Assembly: GCA_035235625.1 (NCBI GenBank)
Contig: CP141143.1
Location: forward strand, 36,689,178 to 36,753,177
Direction of reading: 5' to 3'
DNA length: 64,000 bases
DNA from: Saururus chinensis
Taxonomy: Eukaryota; Streptophyta; Magnoliopsida; Piperales; Saururaceae
A model generated the notes under the pieces. It was not told where the DNA came from and searched no databases. It saw nothing but the letters and a program-made list of their open reading frames with translations. Positions 35,079 to 46,405 of the stretch are shown piece after piece. Positions within the stretch are counted from its first letter, which is position 1. Each line of letters opens with the position of its first letter. A program made the position numbers and the translations under genes.

Positions 35079-38000
35079 TGTCACGCCTTGGTACTACCCG
35101 ACCCGAGCTAAACCCAGTTCGAGGGCCAGTCCAGTGCACGGGGGCAATGATATTGAAAACGGTTAAAGAAATAGCGGAAGACTTATGCCCCACCTACGAG
35201 CGGTCTAATTAAGGGAGTTACGCACTACTTTGAGCAAGAGTAAATAGGTAGAACAAAAAGAGTTACTTACACTCTAAATTAAATTACAAATCTCAAACCC
35301 ACATACTAATAATCCATAGCCAACATACTTTTCTCAAAACAAGGTCTCAAACAAAACTAATGATATAATATATCACAAGTCTGAAACAAGAAACATTCCA
35401 CAAGGTGTTCTAGCATCATACAAAATAATTAGAAAAACATGCAAGGTCTAGGGGCCTTCACGCCTAATCCCAAGCTCTCCCTGACCTTTCCTCATAAAGA
35501 GGATCCTGTTCGACTGCATGTCATGGCATGCAGCCCCAAAACAAAACAAGGAAAGTGGGGTAAGTATAAAGACTAAATAATGGTTTGAATACGGCTATAA
35601 TAGCAATTAGAAAACACGATACCATGGCAATGTAGCAATTCAGATCCAAAATTAACATGCTATATAACTTTCTGATCATTTACTAGCTAAAACACCTATT
35701 TAACTATAAACATAAGAACTAGCTTGCATAAGACATACCTATCAAGCCAAGTCATAAATATTCAAGTTATAATTTAACATACATCCCGCATAGGTATTTG
35801 TTTATATCTATTCAAATCAAGCATGATAATCTCATAAATCACCTAAGAAGTGTCTTTCACACCTTTCTGATCATGCAACCATATCACATAAACCCGCATA
35901 ATAGTGTCACATTCACACACTTTCTGATTATGCATTCAAATCACATAAACCTGCATAATAATGTCTCATTCACACACTTTTTGATCATGCATTCATATTA
36001 CATAAACCTGCATAATAGTATCTCCATCACACAATTTTAGATTATTTAGAATAACACATATACCGCATGAGAAGTGTCTTTACCACACATTCAAATCATG
36101 CATCAACATCATATAAACATGCATGAGATGTATCTTTAACATACATTTCAGATCATGCATTAACATTCTCATTCATCATGTATGTATAAGTGTCTCACAC
36201 ACATGCAAGTCCACACACAGAGAGAACAAACCTACTCTTCAAGGCCAAAGCCCTCGAGCAAACCTATACCAAATAGACATGCTCCTCAAGGCCAACGCCT
36301 TTGAGCAACCCCTCCTCCTCAAGGTCAAAGCCTTCAAGTAACTCCTGCCCATCAAGCCTAAACTCCTGGGCAACCCTGCTTGTCAAGACCAAATTCCCAA
36401 GCAACAATATTTAGTAAGCCGGTGCACTCGGACAAATCAGCTAGATTCTCAGGGCCCAGATAATCTCAATAACTAATCTCATCCGCAAGACAAGTACACA
36501 ACTCGTTCCCACATATCTCAATTTGACTCGACTCAACCCGGGGAGTGTACATGTTCCACATAGGACTTAAATCGAAAACATGCCCTTTCGGACCAACAAA
36601 GTTCTGATTAATTCACTGAGCAATTAATCCGGCATGCAATCTCAATCATTGCATATAATTGATTAATTCTAGTAAAACATCGGTAAAACTTCGCCCATGA
36701 ATACCGATCCATGATGCATGATAGCATAATACATCTGTGAGCAAGACCTACGTGGGTTCCATCACATGGAACATGCTCCCAATCAGTCCCCTCATGCATC
36801 ATAATCGAGGCATAATTAACTACAATTTCATAGTAGATTCCCTATACGTGTGTGTATTCATGCATATTCTAAGCACATGACCAATGCATGACATAAACTC
36901 ATAAGACAATATATGCATGCTTAAACTCATTGAAAACAATGATTCCAAACTGAAATCAAAGCGAAATCCACCATAAAGCTTAAATCCATCCATGTGAAAT
37001 CGAATCACTCCCACACGCATGATTTTTCCACACATTAAGCCACAAACATGATCACATCAATTACCCATAAACCATCCTCATTATAAGAGAACACATCTCA
37101 CCATTTTCCATATAATATCCCTGCTGGAACATATTCTAATCACAAGAATTCCATCATTCAAGGGTTCCAGTTACTTCAATATCAACATGCATAATTATCA
37201 ACATATAATATAATACCACATGACAACACCTAAACATAATCCATAAATATCCATAATCAATTTCACACCTCCAATAGCCTAATTTCAACATAACACACCT
37301 CCCATAACCATTATAATCATTAGATGGAGTAAAACATTGAAATAAGCATAAATTTAAAAAATAGCAAAACTGCTTTGAGAGTAGCGTTGCCCTAAACCCT
37401 GCAAGGCCGTTTGATAAGCTAAACTGAAAATCTGCCAAAAATGTAGTGTTGCTGATCGATCAGCCTGGTAGGCCGTTCGATCGCCAACAAAGCAGTTTTG
37501 ACATTCTTCTTCATTTCAAAAATCAAAACCGAGGCACCATGAAAACACCTTAAAACTTCCATCTATGGTATCAAACACTATAAAAAACTCATTAAACCTT
37601 CCAGAATACTAATCTAAACCATTCTAAGACAAAACCCTAAGAAATCGAAGTAAAAGATTAACATTTATTAAACCCACCATTAGAGGATAAATCAAGCAAA
37701 ATCCACTTCAAATAACATCATAAAAACCGAGATTTTTACTACCCAAGGTTGAGATTGAAGAACCCATTACCTTTCCTTGTTGATTTAGGTCGGAATGAAC
37801 CTTCAATCTCCTCCAACACCATAATCCATTTATAATTCGGGCCTAATTGAGGAATTAGGCCTTAATCGCCATCTCCCAGCCTATTCTTCTATTTATAGTA
37901 GGGCTTGGGGTACGTAATGAACTAGTGGGGTATAAATAGAAAATCTAGCTAAAAATAGATATTTTGATGATTTATGCACTAATTAAATCCAAAAAAATAT

Positions 38001-38296
38001 GTTATAAGCTTGTTTTAATGCCTGGGTCAATTTGGTCCTAAAATCTCAATTTTGTCAGTAGGGACCATAGAAACCATAATTTTTGGAAAATTAGTGAAAA
38101 ATCAGAAAATTCCCAAAAATTTAGATTTGACCCAAAACCACTTAAAACTCATAAATGTGAAGTTGGTTTTTATTAAAACCTTTAGAAAATACTCAAATTT
38201 AGAAAATCGTCCCGAACCGATTAGAATTAATATTAAACCACAGAAAAGCATTTAAACAAAATGAATTAAAACCGGTTTACGATCAGGGATCTTACA
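35079..38296 (-). mobile_element. Solo Tekay-type LTR, 3218 bp, TSD TAGGT
   Basis: It is flanked by perfect TAGGT duplications (35074-35078 and 38297-38301). The plus-strand ends are TGTCACGCCTTGG and CAGGGATCTTACA. It matches the inverted LTR at 50940-53924 along its length. It has a TATA box (37889-37901, reading left), a 55-57-bp minisatellite at 35850-36200 and a palindrome pair at 37453-37490. It has no coding sequence. Short open frames in the array are repeat artefacts. Confidence 0.92.
35850..36200 (-). repeat. Minisatellite, about 6 units of 55-57 bp
   Basis: Units read CACACTTTCTGATCATGCAT, then TCATATCACATAAACCTGCA and TAATAGTGTCTC. The same array lies at 52840-53160 in the sister LTR (opposite strand). 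A shorter array of GCCAAAGCCCTCGAGCAA-like units follows at 36235-36420. Confidence 0.85.
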
Positions 38297-38301
38297 TAGG
38301 T

Positions 38302-38469
38302 TGCATAAAAATTTACAACTAAATAAATTAGATGAGATTCGACATGATGCTTATGAGAGTGCTAGAATGTACAATAAAAGAATGAAGGTATTTCATGATA
38401 AGAACATAGTTTGTAAGACCTTTGAATCATCTCAAAAACTTATTTCATATAATTTAAGGCTCCATATTC
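38302..38469 (+). pseudogene. Athila integrase C-terminal remnant (third copy)
   Basis: A short open stretch corresponds to the Athila integrase segment IRHDAYESARMYNKRMKVFH, collinear with 5640-5790 of the first copy. It stops at 38469, where a Sire-type LTR begins. Confidence 0.85.
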
Positions 38470-39312
38470 TGAGAGTTTAATATTCATCTAGGACTACTAG
38501 ATTGCTCTTAAAACTAGTACTTTGATAAGTAAAAATTAAGAGTTCTAGCCTCTTATGCACATGAATTTTTTCTATAGCGGATATAATAAAAACCTAATTA
38601 TCGTGTGTTGTTCATGAGCAATCTAACCATCAATCAAGCACGCACACTACACAATCACACAAAATTTTTTACATGGAAAATCCTAACTAGGGTAAAAAAT
38701 TACGGCACCTCAAGATATAGAGCTTACGAAACAAAAAACAACCACCCAACCTCTAGACTTGACACAAACTCCTTTTTTTAGTCCTCTTTTGTTATTGACA
38801 TTCAATTCGTCACCCTTGAATCCTTGAAGCTTTCCCTCTTCGTGTTTTATTCTTCGTCTTCTTCTTCTAGCAACTTAAACAAAGATTGATTTACCTCTTC
38901 AGATTCTTGAACTCCCATGAACAATTCTCTTGTATTCTCTTTGTGAAAATATTCTCGCTTCAATTGTGCATCACCATGAACAATTTATTCAAGCTTTTGT
39001 GAATTCTTCAGGAAAACAATGAGTAAAGGAGTCTCCTTTCTTTTCCAATATTTTCTAGGTTCCCCCCTCTTCAAATTCATCATACCTAAGCTTTTATATA
39101 GGCCTCCAAGTCATTTTAAGACATTGCCTTTAACTAGGAATGAAATCTCTTATGGAAAGGCTTATCTTAGGCAACTTAAACTGCCAATGATCAATCATTC
39201 CAAATAGTGATTGATCGTTCCAAACAGCGATCGATCATTCCCTATTTTCATAGGGCACGTTACCACTAGCAATCAATCAAATAACTCTTAGCTTCTTTGA
39301 ACAAAGGGCTGG
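38470..39312 (-). mobile_element. Sire-type copia LTR, copy 1, truncated
   Basis: It starts TGAGAGTTTAATATTCA, as does copy 2 at 42558 (TGAGAATTTAATATCCA), and stays collinear with that copy through AAGAGTTCTAGCCTCT and the TATA box (TTTTATATAG, 39092-39101). GATCGATC motifs lie at 39195-39235. It stops near 39312 without its U3 start and abuts a truncated Tekay LTR. Confidence 0.75.
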
Positions 39313-41528
39313 TTTAGGTGCCATCAATAGTTTCTTCCTCTGTATTGTCTAGCAATCGGTCATGACATTGTTCAAAATACACTATCACAACCATGCAAAT
39401 TGATAAAACAACCCTACTTAATCGGCCAAAGCTTAAGCAGCCCCTATTCACTCCAAACAATCCCCAATTGGAAAGTATGAAGGAATTACATAGTTTGGGT
39501 AAATTCCCTAACGGGGAAGAATATCCTCTAGTAAACTGGTGCACTCAGCTACACTAGCCTAGATTCTCAAGGTCTAGATGGTTTGGTCTCCTTATAGCAT
39601 TACAGCTCTTTTCAACCTGGGTAGGAATACCCATCCTCAAGGGACGTAAAACCCCATCCTTTTGGACGTAAAACCGAATCGATAAGCCTTTGATCGATTA
39701 ACCTGACAAGCAATATCACAAATTGTATCCAATCGATCAACACGGCTAATTTCGATAAAATCTCATTCGTAAATGCATCTCATGATGCATGCAACATGGT
39801 ACATATGTGAGCAATGACTACATGAATTCTAATTCATGAAACGTGTTTCCCATCTGCCATACAAGCATAATTTCTAATCATAAGTATCAACAATCACCAT
39901 AATTACCCCCACATGTGTGTGTACATGGTAGAAACATTCAATTCTAAGAATATGGACATGCATTATAAACATCACATTAACATACTACACATATGTTATT
40001 TAACATTTAATCATGGCTCCTTACTGAAATCATGAGTGAAAACCATCGAAAAGCACAATTCAAATAAAGTGCAATCTCATGTTTGACTTAAGTAAACATT
40101 CATTACTACATTCAAAGCTAGACAAGGCACCATCAGTCACTCATAATTTAATCACAATACGTGAAGGCAAAAAATCCATTATCATGCTATAATCTTACTT
40201 GAATCGTACTTAAAATATGAGGAATCATTCAACATGGATTCAAGATAAGAAATCATTACATACTTAACCGAATAACATGTAATTCACTTAACACTTAAAC
40301 ATTCATCATATCATCCAACCTCAAATTCATGTCCTTCCAATAGCTTTACCTAACATATATTACTCATCATAATCATAAGAAATGGTACTTAAGAGGATAA
40401 AATGAAAAACAAGCAAAATTAGCCAAAAACCACAGAACTGCTATGTTGGCGTTTGAACGCCCTGCAGGGCCGTTCAAACGCTTACACTGCATTCTGGGTC
40501 GTCTTCTTCCTTTCGAATTCAAAACCAAAATACACCTATATATCTTAAACTTTCAAATCTCATTCCCAAACTTCATAATAATGAAATCCAAGCTTAGGAA
40601 ATAGTAAATCTAGCCATTTACAACAAAAAACACCAAGAAATCGCAAGAAAGATTAAGCTTTTCTAAATCTGTCATTAAAGCTCAACTCCATGCAAATCCA
40701 CATAAAACTCCACCACATTTCAATTATGAAATTACAGACCTATTTAGGACGAAATCCCTTCCTTCAGTGAGTTTCTTGGCTTGAAATCGACGCTCCAACT
40801 CTTTCAAAATCCTACCCAGAATAGGTTTTGTTGATACTTCCATAAATACGCTTAAAAATACCTAAATCTCTTGAAAACTTATAGATCTAAGGTTTATTGA
40901 GATAAAAATGAAATTCCTTTCATAAGGGTTTGAAATAGAGGTTAAAATCAGTAGCTTCATGGGTAGATATCATGATTAAACCTTGGCAAAAGAAGAGATT
41001 TAGAAAGTTTAGGAGAAACCCTAAGAAATTAGTGGAAGATTAAGCTAATCTTTACCTTAATCACCTTTCCTTCTTTGGAAATGGGGATTAGGGCCTCCTA
41101 AGCTCCAGATTCGAACCCTTCTCAAATGGGAAAGTGGCTGTGACTTTCTATTTATAGTAGGTAGAAATTAACACTAAAAATGGAAAAATTCATTTATTTT
41201 AAGTCCAAAATGATGTCTAAAAATTTTGAAACATTTAATTACTATCATAAGATGTTTTTAAGGTCATTTGGGACCTCTCATCCCAATTTTGCAAGTGGGG
41301 CCCATAGTGGGTCCCACCCTAACTTTTGGAGAAAATAGTCAGAAAATTTAGAAAAATTTGTATTGACTTATTTTAACATAAAAACCATAAAGTGAAGAAA
41401 ATTTGATTAAAACCATTGTTAACCACCTTAAATTCTAAAATAAGTCAAAACTGACCAAATTAACATTAAACCACACAATAACAATTAAATAAAATAAATT
41501 AAACCGGTTAGAGTTTATGGATCTTACA
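39313..41528 (-). mobile_element. Truncated Tekay-type LTR
   Basis: It ends GGTTAGAGTTTATGGATCTTACA, so it starts TGTAAGATCC on the - strand. From about 39540 it is collinear with the other Tekay LTRs (GGTGCACTC..GATTCTCAAGGTC). A TATA box lies at 41148-41160 and a long hairpin at 40451-40479. The other third of the LTR is missing at the left. No gene is present. The 76-codon frame at 39314-39544 is not conserved. Confidence 0.75.
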
Positions 41529-42557
41529 ATTATGATGATTACTATATCATTTTTAATGGTGAGCGTCACAAAATCTTTTAGCGATGATGTGAAATAAAGA
41601 GTAAATAAAATAGGAGCCTTGTATTGTGTGGCTCCCTTATAAGAATGTAAGTGCCCTTATGTCATATATTAGTTGATTTCTATGATTAAAACAATGTCAT
41701 GACTGTGTGTAACTTTTGAGTTGAAGATCAAATTCTGAAGATGGAGTGAAAGGAATACTCAAATCTATATTTTGATAGGTAAAACCACGCACACACATCA
41801 AATTTACAAACTTTAAGGCAAAGGAGATCTTATATGAAAGAATGACAAGAGATGGAGGCTTTTTGTATAAAAAATTAATTTTTTGTTAAGAGAGATCAAT
41901 TGCTGCATGGGAATGATCAACCAGCCTTGACTATTGTAAGGTTCTCCTGAAAAATTATTGACCGATCGATCACTACAACAAACGATCGAACAATGGGGAA
42001 AAAGTTTATACTGAAAATCTTACCAAGATGAAAATGATCAAACAATGGGGAAAACATTTATACTGAAAATCTAACCGAGATGAAAATGATCGATTGATCA
42101 ATGTGAGGAATCAATATAAAGAAGCAGAGAATTGATAATCACTCTATGAAATGATCGATCAATAGAATGTATAATTGCCTAAATTATACTTTTCCGATTT
42201 GATTTAGATTCCTAGTTGGATACATATCCTATTGAGACTTGAGGAGTCTATAAAAAGGGTTAGGAATGTGAGGAGTGAAAAAGAAAAGGCTTATAAAACT
42301 TAGAGAACATGTACAAAGTTGCTTTAATGATTTTTAGAGAGAATTAGTTTTCTAGGTTGTGGTTTTTGTCTACCTTAATGAAAAAAGTGATTAGAGGTGA
42401 GATGAGTGTACAAAAACATATGTGAGGCATGGTTTTTATTGAACATTATTGCTAAGAAGATCAAGGGGAAAACGATTCATTGCCAAGGAGGAGATGAAAG
42501 ATCTACATTGATCAAATAGCACAAAGAGGAGGAGAAGATCAATCTATTCCTTAAGAG
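41529..42557 (+). mobile_element. Probable copia-type LTR, + strand
   Basis: It holds GATCGATC-rich sequence (41940-42175), then a TATA box (CTATAAAAAGGG, 42249-42260), then a leader with TTTTCTAGGTTGTGG. This is the order seen in Sire LTRs but on the opposite strand. The start may be near 41645 (TGTAAGTGCCC). No internal region or second LTR is present, so the call is tentative. Confidence 0.4.
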
Positions 42558-42621
42558 TGAGAATTTAATATCCAACTAGATGGCGGTAGTGGATCATTAG
42601 ATTGATCTTCAAAATTGTACT

Positions 42622-45600
42622 TGTCACGCCCCAGGTTTTTCAAACCGTTTTCCAGTAAATTTCACGAAATTTTTTTGCAATATAACGGTTGTAATTTGTG
42701 AAAATTGACGAAAATCGAAACCTGTGAAAACATTTTATATCTCTCACATCATCAATTTAAAATCACAACCTGAATTTTTCTTTTAATTCATCAAAACACA
42801 TCGACTAAACACCCTGGGCATGAGATCAAACAAACACACGTAAAATCACAAATGCCATGGCCATGGGCCTAAATACACATCTCCTGGCATAGCCGAGTAC
42901 AAGTTCGATAACAGTCTCAAAATAAACAATCCATATACAAGTCCAAAATAATACATGCATAAGCTCTCAACTCGCCCAATACATGTATACTAAAAAATTA
43001 CATTAGATATTGGCATAACTAAACAAAAGAAACTGAACAGTCAAAAATTGACCTGAAGTCCGTTAGTCTGTCCTCTCCTCCAAAACTAAGTCCCGCCTAT
43101 GAAGCTCTCGTGCTGGGACCTATAGAAGTCACTAGAGGATCTGAAATTCAGTAGAGGGAAAATGAGTATTTTCATACTTAGTAGAAAATACCCAGTAGGG
43201 GATTTTTAACCAATGAATTTGTAAGTCCAGACGTAGCTGCCTTCATGAAACATAACATGAAGCAGTAAAACATGAACAATCAAAGTCTCTCAAAATATGA
43301 TACTCATAACCATACACATATCACGAACTCATGTTTGTCCCATCTTACCACACAATCCTACGCATATACATACACTTACTGTCTTACTCATACTGTCTTA
43401 CTCAAACTCTTACACTTACAGTCCTGGTCTTCATGTCTTACTCAACACATATGCTTACGATCGATACCTAGAGCTCATTATCAAGTTAATCAACTCTAAT
43501 GTCGACGGAAAGGAATGCCACTGGGGCATCACCTTAACCTCCGAAGAGTACTAGACGCCATGGACTTTTCCGAAGGCAAGGTACAACTATGCTCATGGGG
43601 CACAAGATCAAATAGGTAAGAGTAGTTCCATGATACTACTTACCTGAGCGCGCAAACATAATTGGCCACACTTTAGGGGTCTTAAAGTGCCAATGCCACT
43701 CTTGGGCAGAATTCATACAGTGCCACTTTTGGGCAGAATCATGTTGTGCTCTCAATAGAGCATCAAACATTTGGGCTTAAATATAGCACACACACAAACT
43801 CTCGTAGGATACACACCATGGCTAGACATGAGAAGTGCTTAGCCGATTAATCATCGGCTAGCTCAACCATAGAACTTAATCCGTCTAACTACTAAAGTCT
43901 CAAACTCACAAGGTTAACATTTTAGTTTTACTTAACATTCCAGTTTGAATTAAATACTTTATGCTCGTGTAATGTTCCTATGAAATCATACTATCAACAA
44001 GTCTACTAGTAAACTCGAAACTAAGTCCATTTGCCTTGAGAACTCTGAAGCTTTCTGCTCATTGCATCAAAGCCTGATCCAATCCAAACTAATTTCAGCC
44101 CATCAGGCATACACATATCGATACTATCGATATAAACATCCACCATTGCGCATATCAAACCACACAAATCTAACTAAACACAACTTACAATTATAGCACA
44201 TCCAACATGTGCCTAAACCATTGCAAACGCATGCAGATAAATGATCTTACTAGCATGCAAATACTTACAGTGCAAACGTGTACAATCCCTCATTTGCCAA
44301 GCTGATAACATGTCATTTAATTAGCATTTGTATAAGTTAATATCATATCATTACACGCGATATCCGTAGCATTATGCGTTATGAAGCATGTAATTAAATT
44401 GGCCCTAGCATGCATTCTAACATACCAAGCACGCTACGATAGAATTACAAATTCAAAGCCCCCTACCTTGCTTTCCGGGTGTACGAATGTTGTCGGGGTG
44501 CACAATTGTGGCAGTGTCAATGGCAAATTCGGCGAACCCAAGAATCGCTTTCTAAAAAAGAGCTGCCCCTGGTTGCAAAAGTGCCGAAGGTTTGCCGAGG
44601 GTTTACGTGATGAATGGTCCGGTCCCGATTCAATGCACATTGAACTCCATGCCTCCTGTTACTGCTACCCAAGAGGCGATCATGGGTGGACACTACACCC
44701 AACCATTCTGAATTGCAAACCCAAATCCCGTGCGATGTCTAGCTCCACACTTGATCACTAGAAGATCATGGCGAACCGTCAGAAGCCGGAATTGTCTCGG
44801 GTAAAGGTTGGCAATCGTTGTTTCGGAGGCCGAAACCCACGTATAAGGGCTAGAGGGGCTTGGGTTAAGGTAGAGAGGTGAGGAGGACAGCAAGATGGTG
44901 ACTAGCCACGGCCGCCGGCAAGGCCACACGACCGCCGGACAGCAAGATTTGTGCTTCCCGGTTGTGAGTTTATGGGTGCAAAAATAGGGGATGGTGGATG
45001 GGAGGAAGGTCGGAGAGGAGAAAGAAGGGCGTGGGGAGGAAGCCTTTGACCGGAGGAGGGGTAGAGAGGTGGCGGTCGGCCAGAAAAGGCGCACAACGGA
45101 CACCAAACAAAGCCCCGACGCTCGTAACGGCCAAAAGGGTGAAAACCGAGCCAAATTCCGGTAGCTCGAGGAGGAGCAAGGAGGTGACGGCGGAAGCTCT
45201 AGTCGGTACCACCGGACTCATGGTGACCGGGTGAAGTGAGATCCAGCAAGAAATGGCGGATTCCGGTGATGGAGGAGGAGCAACGGAGGGTTCGGAAAAG
45301 CCCTCGGTTTTCCACTGCTCACTGTGAGCTTCTGGAGTTTTTGGAATGAACAGATGGGTCGTGGCTGAAAAGCCACGATCCACTATTCATTTATAAGCTT
45401 TTAATTTAATTACACATCAGCCTCCCCTTTTCATAGGTTTCCGCTCCCGTACACGCGCCATGCCTCCTCTAACGCGCCCAAATACTAATAAACTTCGGGC
45501 CCACCCTTTTCACACCAAAGCCTCCCATCATACATCGAAGCTTTATTTTATGCACCAAAGCCTCGACTTACGTGCCAAAAGCATAGTTTAGGTGCAAAAC

Positions 45601-45801
45601 CCCTTTTTGCGCATCAAAACCTTCTCTTCACACCAAAGGTTTAAATTACACATAAACCTCTCCACTTACTCTTAAGCTCTAAACGTAACACCATGTACAC
45701 ATACATATACGGAACAAAATACAAGGTAATTATAATGAACAATTCGATTTTTCTTTTCCACAAAAACAAGTAGAAACTGCGGAAAAATCTGGGTCATTAC
45801 A
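42622..45801 (-). mobile_element. Solo Tekay-type LTR, 3180 bp, TSD GTACT
   Basis: Perfect GTACT duplications lie at 42617-42621 and 45802-45806. The plus-strand ends are TGTCACGCCCCAGG and GGGTCATTACA. It is the same family as 1-4130, in the opposite orientation. Reading left from 45801: AT-rich U3, TATA (45389-45395), a perfect hairpin 11 bp downstream, a GC-rich leader (44440-45380), then an AT-rich body. Open frames in the leader (up to 153 codons on either strand) overlap and match nothing known. Confidence 0.92.
45359..45378 (-). promoter_or_regulatory. Perfect 8-bp hairpin just downstream of the LTR TATA box
   Basis: TCGTGGCT, loop GAAA, AGCCACGA. It starts 11 bp after the TATAAAT box on the minus strand, so it overlaps or lies next to the expected transcription start. 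Confidence 0.55.
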
Positions 45802-46405
45802 GTACTTCGTAGAAGAAAGAATCAAGAGTTCTAGCCTCTATACACAAGAAATAGTTAAGCAATGAAAATGAACTATCTACGCATGAACTATCAATATATC
45901 AAGTAATCAATCAACCCAAGCATGCAACCCAGACAATAAATCACATAGATTTAACGTGGAAAACTTAACTTGGGTGAAAAAACAACTACAACCTCACAAA
46001 GCTAAACCGATGAAATAGTAAGATAGAACATACAAAATACAAGAACAACCAACCAACCTCTGGACTTGAAACAAACACAAACACTTTCTCTTTATTCAGT
46101 CTTCTTTGTTGTTGGCCTTTAATTCACCCTCCTCAGAATCCTTAAACTTTTCTCTCTTTGTGTTCTATTCTTCTAGCAACTCATCAAAGGCTTACTTTAA
46201 TTGTTGATTAACCTTCGAGATTCTTTGACTCCCATGAAGAATTTACTATGTCTGCTCTTTTATTTGTTGTGTGAGAATACTCTCTTTCAGTTATGCATCT
46301 TTATGAATCTACGATTAACATGTACTTGAAGCTTTTTTGGTGAACTCCAAAGGAAAACAATGATGAAGAACCTCTTATTTACTCTCCAATTTTTTTTAGG
46401 TTTTC

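Noticed and set aside
44381-45383. Frames of 126-153 codons on both strands
   Set aside because: They overlap one another in the GC-rich LTR leader and lie within an element with defined ends and TSD.
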